A stretch of 25,868 bases of DNA from a virus. The stretch lies in IMG/VR virus record IMGVR_UViG_3300031217_000014, positions 1-25,868 of that record; one strand, given 5' to 3'. The notes below the pieces were generated by a model. The model had not been told where the DNA came from. It saw nothing but the letters and a program-made list of their open reading frames with translations, and did no database searches. Positions within the stretch are counted from its first letter, which is position 1. Each line of letters begins with the position of its first letter. This document shows positions 14,848 to 21,256 of this stretch, one piece after another. The translations under genes were made by a program, and so were the position numbers.

Positions 14848-16293
14848 ATGAAGACAAACAAACCATTATCGCAACTCGTACCAAGTATGATTGCACACAC
14901 TCAAGCACATTATAACTCACATGTAGTGTATAACTCAGCACTAATCGACATTAGTAACGGTGCATTACTACCCTTTATTGAGGAGAGTATGCAACATGAG
15001 CTTAATCCTAGAGCATTTGAAAGGTCTAAACAACGTATACCACCTATCAATATAATCAGTAAGTTACAGACTAAACTCTCCAAAGTATATGGTGAGACAC
15101 CTGTAAGAAACGCTGGTAAGAACACTGTAGATACAGAGATAATGAATGAGTATGTATCAAGTTGGGAGTTAGACGGTAATATGCAATATGCCAATGACTT
15201 ACTAGTAATCAACAAATACTGTGCCTTAGAGCCATATATGATTGATGGTGAGCCTAGAATGAGAGTACTATCAGCTAAAGACTTTATTGTATATAGTGAT
15301 TCAAAAGTTAATCCTAATGAGATGACAGTGTTTATTAAGTTCATGGGTAACACACAAAAAGAATATGAAGAGACTAATGTTAGAGGATCAGCTGTAAAGG
15401 CTTGGAAACAAGTAGCACTATTCTATGCTTACTCAGATGACGAGTTTGTTATATATGATGAAGAAGGTGAGATATATGAGCAATCAGACAATCCTTTCGG
15501 TAAGATACCATTCATCTACCTTAGAACAAGTAACAATGAATTGATTCCTACACCTGATTCTGACAACTTACCTATGGCTACACTAATACCTAAGCTAATG
15601 GCAGACTTAAACTATGCTGTTATGTTTGGTTGTAGAAGCCAAATCGTTGGTATTGATGTTGAGATGTATAATGTAGAGATGAGTCCAGACAGTATGTGGA
15701 TACTTAACTCAGTTCCGGGTGAGGGTAAGAGTCCTTCTCTAGACACTATTAAATCAGATGTAGATGTTGATAAGGTATTGAATTTAATAACACAGCAACT
15801 TTCTCTATGGTTAGATACTAAAGGTATTAAAACATCAGCTGTAGGTAAAGTCTCAGTAGAACAAGCTGCTTCAGGTATATCTAAGCTTATTGATGAGTCA
15901 GATGCCAGTGCAGTTAATAGAAAGTATAAGGGTATATTCGAGAATGCTGAGAAAAGGCTATTCAAGATGCTACCAGAACTACATAACACATGGTTAGCTA
16001 ATGGTGAATCAGACATGACTAGAGCATTTAGTACTAAGTTTGAGCCTAACACAGACCTTATAGACGCTAAGATAATTCCTAATAATAAAGATTTGCTCGA
16101 AGAAATGAAGATAGAGTTAGAACTTGGTATTTTTTCAAAGGAAGATGGACTAAGAAGACTTAACCCTGATGCTTCAGATACTCAAATTCAAGATAAGATG
16201 GATGATTTAGAGCCAGAAACATTAAACTTCCCTAATCAAGAGCCTGAACAAGAAGAAGAGCCTGAACAAGAAGAAGAGCCTAAAGAGGAGTAA
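14848..16293 (+). CDS. Portal protein
   Basis: 481 aa; ATG preceded by AAAGGAACTAACT. It follows the large terminase and has the usual portal order: an N-terminal clip/stem region (NIISKLQTKLSKVYGETPVRN), a wing with alternating beta strands (FIVYSDSKVNPNEMTVFIKF, EFVIYDEEGEIYEQ, PFGKIPFIYLRT), and the long helical crown (LIPKLMADLNYAVMFGCRSQIVGIDVEMY through VEQAASGISKLIDESDASAVNRKYK). It should form the dodecameric DNA gate. The C-terminus is a run of PEQEEE repeats from a recent duplication (16240-16275). Function is from position, size and pattern. Confidence 0.85.
   Translation: MKTNKPLSQLVPSMIAHTQAHYNSHVVYNSALIDISNGALLPFIEESMQHELNPRAFERSKQRIPPINIISKLQTKLSKVYGETPVRNAGKNTVDTEIMNEYVSSWELDGNMQYANDLLVINKYCALEPYMIDGEPRMRVLSAKDFIVYSDSKVNPNEMTVFIKFMGNTQKEYEETNVRGSAVKAWKQVALFYAYSDDEFVIYDEEGEIYEQSDNPFGKIPFIYLRTSNNELIPTPDSDNLPMATLIPKLMADLNYAVMFGCRSQIVGIDVEMYNVEMSPDSMWILNSVPGEGKSPSLDTIKSDVDVDKVLNLITQQLSLWLDTKGIKTSAVGKVSVEQAASGISKLIDESDASAVNRKYKGIFENAEKRLFKMLPELHNTWLANGESDMTRAFSTKFEPNTDLIDAKIIPNNKDLLEEMKIELELGIFSKEDGLRRLNPDASDTQIQDKMDDLEPETLNFPNQEPEQEEEPEQEEEPKEE
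16240..16275 (+). repeat. 18-bp tandem duplication in the portal gene
   Basis: GAGCCTGAACAAGAAGAA occurs twice head to tail (16240-16257, 16258-16275) and a partial third copy follows. It encodes the acidic EPEQEE tail. In-frame, so it is a likely site of strand slippage length variation. Confidence 0.9.
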
Positions 16294-16296
16294 TCC

Positions 16297-16770
16297 ATGG
16301 TAAGTAAAGTAAACATTCAGGAATCCATATCAATACCTAGTGGCTTATCTGACGCTTTTAAAAGAGAGTTAGGTGAGCGTATACTAGTAGAGGTTAGAGA
16401 TAGAACGGCAAGAGGAATAGATAAGGCAGGTAAGCCATTTAAGGGATATGCCAAGTCATATGATAAAACAGGGACCGTTAATCTATCACAAACAGGTGAT
16501 ACTTTAGCTGAATTAGACATTATATCTATCGGTTCAACAGCAATTACAATAGGTTATCCTATATCTCATGAAAATGCAGGACAAGTTCACGGTATAGTAA
16601 CGGGTGAATACGGTAATAAAAACCCCGTAACAGCTAGAAGAGACTTTATAGGACTACCTCAATCAGTAGTTAAGAGAATAGTGGCAGAGATTAAGTCAGA
16701 ACCAGAGTTTAAAGAAGTAAGAGAAGATAGAGATAGTATAGTAGCAGGAATACTTGGCAGGTTCTTCTAA
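16297..16770 (+). CDS. Virion morphogenesis / head-completion protein (gpG/gpS-like)
   Basis: 157 aa, GAGGAG six bases before ATG. The run GKPFKGYAKSYDKTGTVNLSQTGDTLAELDI, then ITIGYPISHENAGQVHG, then NPVTARRDFIGLPQ follows the pattern of the phage virion-morphogenesis family (P2 S / Mu G type): a basic segment, L-TG-x-L, the H-x-G patch, and a terminal R-x-F-x-G. These act in tail or head completion. The next-but-two gene (17060-17518) shows a related pattern, so this may be one of a paralogous pair. Confidence is moderate because the family is highly diverged. Confidence 0.65.
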   Translation: MVSKVNIQESISIPSGLSDAFKRELGERILVEVRDRTARGIDKAGKPFKGYAKSYDKTGTVNLSQTGDTLAELDIISIGSTAITIGYPISHENAGQVHGIVTGEYGNKNPVTARRDFIGLPQSVVKRIVAEIKSEPEFKEVREDRDSIVAGILGRFF

Positions 16771-16907
16771 TGGATGTGGCGGATAGATGGCGGATTAAAC
16801 ACACCATATCTCGCATAGAGACCATTCTAAGAACAAACCCATGGCATTGTGACTATGATTACTTAATGGCTTTAAAAGCCGAATTAGAAGGTAAGTTAAA
16901 TGAATAA
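16770..16907 (+). CDS. 45-aa hypothetical protein
   Basis: Starts as TAATG on the previous stop, MDVADRWRIKHTISRIETIL and onward, ending AELEGKLNE. Two predicted helices joined by a short NPWHCDYD loop. It overlaps the next gene by 8 bases. Junction style and helical pattern support coding; function unknown. Confidence 0.6.
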   Translation: MDVADRWRIKHTISRIETILRTNPWHCDYDYLMALKAELEGKLNE

Positions 16908-17067
16908 GATATGGAAATGCAGAAGAAGTAGCCTAGCTTTAATAGGTATGATTATATGTGATATAGGATTATATCATGGTGTAGATACATCGTCAGCTAT
17001 AGCGGCAATATGTATGGGCGTAGCAGGAGCTAACGCATTTGAGAAGAAAGGCAATAAGAATGAGTAA
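16900..17067 (+). CDS. 55-aa two-TM membrane protein
   Basis: ATG at 16900, AAGG upstream. MNKIWKCRRSSLALIGMIIC begins a basic N-terminus plus first hydrophobic segment (LALIGMIICDIGLYHG). SAIAAICMGVAGANAF is a second, weaker one, and the tail is basic (EKKGNKNE). Small size and two membrane segments are holin-like, but it lies in the head block. It overlaps both neighbours by 8 bases. Confidence 0.6.
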   Translation: MNKIWKCRRSSLALIGMIICDIGLYHGVDTSSAIAAICMGVAGANAFEKKGNKNE

Positions 17068-17518
17068 ACCAAGTAGTGACATAGATAAGATGATAAAGAA
17101 GCTTAAAGACATTGGTACTAGCATGGAAGATGAGGTTATAGATGTGGCAAAAGCTGCGGTAGAGCTAATCAAGAAGCGTACTAGACTAGGATTTGGTGTA
17201 AAGAACCATGGAGATACTAAGAAGAAGCTTAAACCTCTATCTAAAGAGTATAGAGCACAGCGTAAAAGGAACAAACCAACAGGTCCAACCACAGCAGGTA
17301 AGTCTAATCTTACTAAATCTGGTGATATGTTAGATGATTTGAAGGCTAAGAAGAAGGATGATAACACTGCTACCATAGAATTTGACGGTAAAGACTCACA
17401 AGACAAGGCTGAATGGGTGTCAGATGACCGACCTTTCAACAAGTTATCTAAGGCAGAACAGAAGCAATTGACCCAAATGCTTGATAAGAAGATGAAAAAG
17501 CTAACAAAGAAAGAATAA
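17060..17518 (+). CDS. Head-tail/virion morphogenesis protein (gp10-like)
   Basis: 152 aa from ATG at 17060 (MSKPSSDIDKM...), after AAAGG; a TTG start 21 bases upstream is less likely. AKAAVELIKKRTRLGFGV, then LKPLSKEYRAQRKR, NLTKSGDMLDDL and a C-terminal RPFNKLSKAEQKQL follow the order of HK97 gp10 / morphogenesis-type proteins (basic helix, L-S-x-x-Y, L-TGxLxDSL, R-x-F). Very lysine-rich, consistent with binding DNA or an acidic surface. It lies between head and capsid genes. Confidence 0.6.
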   Translation: MSKPSSDIDKMIKKLKDIGTSMEDEVIDVAKAAVELIKKRTRLGFGVKNHGDTKKKLKPLSKEYRAQRKRNKPTGPTTAGKSNLTKSGDMLDDLKAKKKDDNTATIEFDGKDSQDKAEWVSDDRPFNKLSKAEQKQLTQMLDKKMKKLTKKE

Positions 17519-17536
17519 CTTAACGTAATTTTAAGT

Positions 17537-17571
17537 ACTTACATAAAACATCCTATTAATAAGGGTATTAT
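17537..17571 (+). promoter_or_regulatory. Putative phage late promoter (scaffold/capsid block)
   Basis: AAGTACTTAC, 13 nt, TTAATAAGGG, then TATTATAG. The upstream box contains the perfect palindrome TAAGTACTTA (17532-17541). A start near 17578 is expected, just before the 5' hairpin GGAATAGTAATTCC at 17581-17594. Confidence 0.65.
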
Positions 17572-17580
17572 AGAACCAAT

Positions 17581-17594
17581 GGAATAGTAATTCC
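17581..17594 (+). other. 5' leader hairpin
   Basis: GGAAT-AGTA-ATTCC: five base pairs and a four-base loop starting within a few bases of the predicted start of the scaffold/capsid transcript. A 5'-terminal hairpin could stabilise this abundant mRNA. Confidence 0.4.
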
Positions 17595-17613
17595 GCAGAC
17601 AAAAGGCAGTGCC

Positions 17614-18189
17614 ATGAGTGAACAAGACAAAGACATTAAGATTGAAAACGAAGCTAAAGAAGAGTTTGTAAGTAAGAAGGCTTATCAGGATGTATCCACA
17701 GATATGCATAAATACAAAACAGACCTAAAAGAAACTAAAGCATTGTTAAATCAGATTCAAGCTGAACAAGAAGCCGTAAAGAAAGAGGCTTTAGCTGAAC
17801 AAGGGAGATGGGAAGAGCTTTATAACTCAAACCAATCAGAACTTGACCAGATTAAGCAAGAACGAGACAGCGACAAGAACAAGTTTGTTGACTACCATAA
17901 GAAGAACAGCGTGTTACAGAAGATTGGTGGTTTTAAGCGTGATGACTATAACAAGTTTATCGACGTTGAAAATGTTAGTATGAACGATGATGGTTCACTT
18001 AATGAAGACAGTTTAATGAATGAAGTAGACAGAATAAAGCAGGAATACCCTGAGTTACTTAAGTCTGCATCTAATACTAAGCTACCTAACGACGCTCCAC
18101 AAGGGAATGAAGTTGGTCCTCAAGACGCAAATAAGTTACAAGGTCATGAGAAAGTACAGTATTTAAAAAGTTTGATTAAGAAGAAATAA
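17614..18189 (+). CDS. Capsid scaffolding protein (putative)
   Basis: 191 aa, highly charged (Lys/Glu) and mostly coiled coil from ~15 to 110 (DMHKYKTDLKETKALLNQIQ...). A GGFKRDDYNKFIDVENVSM segment follows, and then a basic C-terminal helix (GHEKVQYLKSLIKKK) of the kind that contacts coat protein. It directly precedes the major capsid gene, separated by one small gene, as expected of a scaffold. The ribosome-binding site is only a weak AAGG. It is expected to be lost or degraded during maturation; no protease gene is seen here. Good positional call, family not proven. Confidence 0.72.
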   Translation: MSEQDKDIKIENEAKEEFVSKKAYQDVSTDMHKYKTDLKETKALLNQIQAEQEAVKKEALAEQGRWEELYNSNQSELDQIKQERDSDKNKFVDYHKKNSVLQKIGGFKRDDYNKFIDVENVSMNDDGSLNEDSLMNEVDRIKQEYPELLKSASNTKLPNDAPQGNEVGPQDANKLQGHEKVQYLKSLIKKK

Positions 18190-18506
18190 TGAAAGAATAC
18201 TATGTTTATGCCCACTTTACTGGAGACTCACTTAATAAGGTAGTACTAAATGAGACTAGATCTAAGATGAGAGAGTCACGAAGAGGACATACTCCTAATC
18301 TAGGTAAAGTTAAAACTGTAGAAGCAAAGTTGAAAGTAAGTAGGTCAATCATTAATTGTAGAGGGGAAGTTTTTAGTTCTCTAAAACAAGCAAGTAAGGT
18401 GGTTGGTATAGGCAACACAACAATATGTGAGTGTCTAAAAGGAAGGTCTAATTCAGCAGGTAAATACTCTGATGGGACTAGAATAAAATGGAAATATATT
18501 AGTTAA
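18189..18506 (+). CDS. Shrunken homing-endonuclease remnant (NUMOD domain only)
   Basis: 105 aa starting as TAATG on the scaffold stop. The first residues, MKEYYVYAHFTG, copy the start of the GIY-YIG gene (MKTWYVYAHYN at 12763), but the YIG/Arg/Glu nuclease core is absent. It continues as GHTPNLGKVKTVEAKLKVSRS (NUMOD3-like), INCRGEVFSSLKQASKVVG (NUMOD1/IENR1-like) and the tail AGKYSDGTRIKWKY. So it looks like an internal deletion product that kept the DNA-binding modules. It may be inert or may act as a DNA-binding regulator. An internal CTTTAC/TTAATAAGGTAGTAC element (18215-18246) resembles the late promoter. Confidence 0.7.
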   Translation: MKEYYVYAHFTGDSLNKVVLNETRSKMRESRRGHTPNLGKVKTVEAKLKVSRSIINCRGEVFSSLKQASKVVGIGNTTICECLKGRSNSAGKYSDGTRIKWKYIS

Positions 18507-18550
18507 TAATAATTAATAACAGCTCTTAAATGAGCAAAAGGAGTATAGCA

Positions 18551-19390
18551 ATGGCTGTATTATCATTAAGCGAGATTCTAAGGAACGATATTCAAAGTTA
18601 TTTGGGTGGTTCTGATAGTATTCTCATCAAAACAATTCAAGACCTTTCTAGCCGTGTTGGCAAGGGTATGGATAGAGTACAAGTTCCTTTAATCTCAGGA
18701 TTAGCTACATCTGATGTTGCTTCTGGAACTAAACAATCTGCTGACTCAGTTACTTTTACTGCTGATGTTCTATTGTTAGACCAAGTTAAAGAGTCTTACA
18801 TGTACATCTCATTTGAAGAAAACGAAGAAAGTGCGATTGACATTAAAGCTGCTTTCTTAGAAGCTGCACCAAGACAAATTGCTAACGCTATGGAAGTTGC
18901 TATTGCTGCTCAACTAGCTTCTGCATCTACTAATGACTTTGATTCTGCTTCAGATACTGCTGGTGTATTTGCAATCGATGACATTGCTAATGCTAAGAAG
19001 TTAATGGACCAAGCTAAAGTACCTACATCTGATAGATACATGGCATGTAACAGTGACGCAATGGAGCTATTAGCTTCTTTCTCTGAGTTTGAAGACGGTT
19101 CTAAAGGACTTTCTCCAGAAGCTTTAAGAGATGGTGTTGTATCAAGAGTAAAAGGATTTAACGTAGTTCAATCTGAAGACGTTGGTTCTAATACTGCTGG
19201 TGATAACGAAATTCACTTTTACCACAGAGAAGCGGTTGCTATCGCTCTTCAAAGAGAAGTTCATTTTGTTGAGCAAAGAGAAGAAAGTTACGGACAAGAA
19301 TTTATTGCAATCAGAACTAAATATGGTGTTAAGGCACTTAATGCTGATGTTCTTAAATTGACAATGGCTCTTACTACAGCTACTTCATAA
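18551..19390 (+). CDS. Major capsid protein
   Basis: 279 aa from ATG at 18551, seven bases after AAAAGGAG; an in-frame ATG at 18530 lies before that SD. MAVLSLSEILRNDIQSYLGG then KGMDRVQVPLISGL, EAAPRQIANAMEVAIAAQL, RYMACNSDAMELLAS, VSRVKGFNVVQSEDV, and REAVAIALQREVHFVEQREESYGQE reproduce the HK97-fold layout: N-arm, spine helix, P-domain strands and a late 'F-V-x-x-R-E' strand. Genomic position after the scaffold and rich use of GCT/GTT codons fit the most abundant virion protein. No cleavage site or cross-link residue was sought. Confidence 0.85.
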   Translation: MAVLSLSEILRNDIQSYLGGSDSILIKTIQDLSSRVGKGMDRVQVPLISGLATSDVASGTKQSADSVTFTADVLLLDQVKESYMYISFEENEESAIDIKAAFLEAAPRQIANAMEVAIAAQLASASTNDFDSASDTAGVFAIDDIANAKKLMDQAKVPTSDRYMACNSDAMELLASFSEFEDGSKGLSPEALRDGVVSRVKGFNVVQSEDVGSNTAGDNEIHFYHREAVAIALQREVHFVEQREESYGQEFIAIRTKYGVKALNADVLKLTMALTTATS

Positions 19391-19415
19391 TCTGAAACGA
19401 TAAGATTAAATAATG

Positions 19416-19466
19416 CTCCTCTTAGTCGGAAGAGCTTGCCGACTCAGGCTAATCCATTAAGGGGAG
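19416..19466 (+). promoter_or_regulatory. RNA structure that sequesters an SD (switch-like)
   Basis: CTCCTCTTA (19416-19424) can pair over nine positions, one G-U, with TAAGGGGAG (19458-19466), which contains the SD of the HNH remnant. An inner stem GTCGG/CCGAC (19425-29 / 19439-43) stacks inside it. A competing stem CTCTT/AAGAG (19419-23 / 19430-34) would break the outer one and free the SD. RBS-hiding hairpins are known before some phage homing endonucleases (mobE of T-even phages). Confidence 0.55.
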
Positions 19467-19472
19467 TTTATT

Positions 19473-19606
19473 ATGAGAAAATGTGAAGAAGAGAATTGCG
19501 ATAATTTAGCCAGAATAAAAGGCAAAAGAACAAAGATAACTTACAAACTTTATGTGCAAACTGTCATATATTAAAAACCTATACTAACAAAGATTGGGAG
19601 TTATAA
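19473..19606 (+). pseudogene. Broken HNH homing endonuclease gene
   Basis: ATG at 19473 follows GGGGAG and encodes MRKCEEENCDNLARIKGKRT, a Cys-containing N-terminus of the HNH type. The frame then runs to a stop at 19572-19574. In the +1 frame the 3' part reads NLQTLCANCHILKTYTNKDW, a textbook HNH C-terminal half (LC-x-NCH). The central His-His portion between the halves is missing, consistent with a deletion plus frame change. The 3' frame ends exactly at TAATG of the next gene, so the element was inserted as a gene within the head operon. No active nuclease is expected. Confidence 0.75.
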
Positions 19607-19830
19607 TGTACCAATCACCAGAATTATTCATTTCATATAAACATATACAAGCTAAAACTCCTGAGAAGCTTGAGCAAATACAAGTCAACTCACAAATGCC
19701 TATAGACTTTAAAGCACCTTCATATTCAGAAGGACAATGGCATACATGGTTTCTATATGACCATTCCAAAGATATAAGACCACAAGATAAACTATTAATG
19801 AAAGGTAAGAAGTACGAACCTAACCTATAA
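19606..19830 (+). CDS. Small hypothetical protein after the capsid gene
   Basis: 74 aa from ATG at 19606 (MYQSPELFISYKHI...), preceded by GGGAG, which lies in the broken HNH gene. A TTG start at 19594 is less likely. The sequence is mixed (FISYKHIQAKTPEKLEQIQ, GQWHTWFLYDHSKDI) with a basic end. Position between capsid and adaptor genes suggests a small head protein; family unknown. Confidence 0.62.
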   Translation: MYQSPELFISYKHIQAKTPEKLEQIQVNSQMPIDFKAPSYSEGQWHTWFLYDHSKDIRPQDKLLMKGKKYEPNL

Positions 19831-19850
19831 CATAATTAATAAGAGGGAAT

Positions 19851-20192
19851 ATGAGTGATGAAAAGGATATAATGTACGATTTACTAAAAGAAGTACGAGA
19901 TGACGTTAAAGAGCACCGTGAGGATACTCTAGAGCATCAACATCAAACTAATGGTAGATTAGATATATATAATGAGCAGTTAAAGGTTCATATTGATGGT
20001 GTACAAACACTAAAGCAATTACATTTAGACAATGTAGACCGTATTAGAGAGAATGAAGATAGAATGAATAAGATAGAAGAACCAAGTAAGCTTAGAAAGC
20101 TATTAGGAAACAAGATAATTAAGGTTCTCGGTACAATTACACTGGTATGTGGTACTATAATGGCAATAGCAAAAGTGATTACACTACTTTAG
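19851..20192 (+). CDS. Coiled-coil protein with C-terminal membrane segment (XhlA/holin-accessory-like)
   Basis: 113 aa, GAGGG before ATG. Residues ~1-75 are an acidic coiled coil (DIMYDLLKEVRDDVKEHRED through RIRENEDRMNKIEE). A basic linker (KLRKLLGNK) and one hydrophobic span, residues ~89-113 (IIKVLGTITLVCGTIMAIAKVITLL), end the protein. This helix-then-TM layout is that of hemolysin XhlA-type lysis accessory proteins. Its location inside the head block is odd for lysis. It may instead anchor something at the membrane during assembly. Moderate confidence. Confidence 0.55.
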   Translation: MSDEKDIMYDLLKEVRDDVKEHREDTLEHQHQTNGRLDIYNEQLKVHIDGVQTLKQLHLDNVDRIRENEDRMNKIEEPSKLRKLLGNKIIKVLGTITLVCGTIMAIAKVITLL

Positions 20193-20201
20193 GAGAGTAA
20201 A

Positions 20202-21053
20202 ATGATTGATAAAAGAACAACACTAACGGTATTCCATGATGATAACGCATCATTTACGGATTACTCACATAAAATGGGTGCATTTGCTAGAGATAGTGTA
20301 ACAATGACTATTACTAATGCAGAGGATTATATCTACGTTGGATACCATAAGCCCATCAATGCTGTATATGTAGACATAACAACTCCTAATGGTTCAGAAG
20401 GTATTAATACAGTTGAATACTGGAATGGTACAGCTTGGGCTAATGTTAATGGACAATCTGATGATACACTAGGTCTATTCAGGTCAGGATTCATTAGATG
20501 GGACAAGAAGAACGGAGATACGGCTAACGACCATGTGGCAAATGAGGTAAATAGTGTGTCAAAGTACTGGTACAGAGTAAGACCTTCTGCTGATAGAACT
20601 GGTATAACCCTCAGTGGGCTTAATTTGGTCTTCTCAGACGATTATGAGCTTTCTCTTGAACAACCATACATATCTGACTCGGAGTTCTTAGGGAGCGAAT
20701 CTAGCCATATTAAGACACATGTAGCAGTAAGGAAAGAGATACTACAGAAGTTCAATAACAAAGACTATTATGTAATAGATGAAGTAACAGGTGATAAAGA
20801 AGACGTTACATGTTGGGATTTACTAGATATAGACGAAGTTAAACTATCTGCTTCTTATTTAGCCTTATCTAAGATATATAATCAATTAAGTGACAATCCT
20901 GAAGACGTATGGGCAGTAAAATCAGCTCAATATGAGGATAAGTACAATAAATACATCAACATAGCTAGACTATCAGTAGATGTTAACGATAACGGTACAA
21001 AAGATGCGGTAGAGAATAAGCCCGGATTTAAGACCAGATACTTTTCGAGGTAA
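20202..21053 (+). CDS. Head-tail adaptor/connector fused to an N-terminal beta domain
   Basis: 283 aa, AGGAG before ATG. Residues ~1-150 form a beta-sandwich-like module (YVGYHKPINAVYVDITTPN, VEYWNGTAWANVNG, GFIRWDKKN, SKYWYRVRPSA), a style seen in surface-decorating or sugar-binding domains. Residues ~170-283 (EILQKFNNKDYYVIDEV, DLLDIDEVKLSASYLALSKIYNQL, EDKYNKYINIARLSVDVNDNG, KPGFKTRYFSR) match gp6/gp15-like connector proteins that sit under the portal, in both length and helix pattern. So it is either a fusion or an adaptor with a large insertion at its start. The position before tail-terminator-like and tail-tube genes supports the connector role. Confidence 0.65.
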   Translation: MIDKRTTLTVFHDDNASFTDYSHKMGAFARDSVTMTITNAEDYIYVGYHKPINAVYVDITTPNGSEGINTVEYWNGTAWANVNGQSDDTLGLFRSGFIRWDKKNGDTANDHVANEVNSVSKYWYRVRPSADRTGITLSGLNLVFSDDYELSLEQPYISDSEFLGSESSHIKTHVAVRKEILQKFNNKDYYVIDEVTGDKEDVTCWDLLDIDEVKLSASYLALSKIYNQLSDNPEDVWAVKSAQYEDKYNKYINIARLSVDVNDNGTKDAVENKPGFKTRYFSR

Positions 21054-21055
21054 CA

Positions 21056-21256
21056 ATGGCAAAAACTCATTACATAGGGAAGGGACACTGGAAACAGGTT
21101 ATCAATTGTAAGGGGCAGGTTTTTATGTCTCTAATTGAAGCATGTAAAAAATTTAATATAAAAAATACTTCTAGTATATGTAATAATATATCAGGGAGAA
21201 CTAGTATAGCTGGAAAGTACCCAGATGGTACTGGTATAACATGGAGATATATCTAA
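21056..21256 (+). CDS. Homing-endonuclease DNA-binding remnant (NUMOD1/IENR1)
   Basis: 66 aa; weak SD (GAGG). It begins AKTHYIGKGHWKQ and then INCKGQVFMSLIEACKKFNI, NISGRTSIAGKY and PDGTGITWRYI. This is the same C-terminal module as in the 18189-18506 protein (INCRGEVFSSLKQASKVVG and AGKYSDGTRIKWKY). The nuclease part is absent. It sits between the adaptor and tail-terminator genes, and its stop overlaps the next start (CTAATGG). Probably a decayed or captured mobile DNA-binding domain. Confidence 0.65.
   Translation: MAKTHYIGKGHWKQVINCKGQVFMSLIEACKKFNIKNTSSICNNISGRTSIAGKYPDGTGITWRYI

Noticed and set aside
14615-16520. Long - strand frames opposite terminase, portal and morphogenesis genes
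   Set aside because: Serine/leucine-rich antisense products with no SD or coupling; typical antisense shadows in AT-rich genes.
19391-19472. Structured DNA between capsid and HNH remnant as a group I intron end or HEARO-type RNA
   Set aside because: No P7/R/S core elements of group I introns and no second half of an interrupted gene were found; the HNH is small and unlike IscB. A leader hairpin explains it better.
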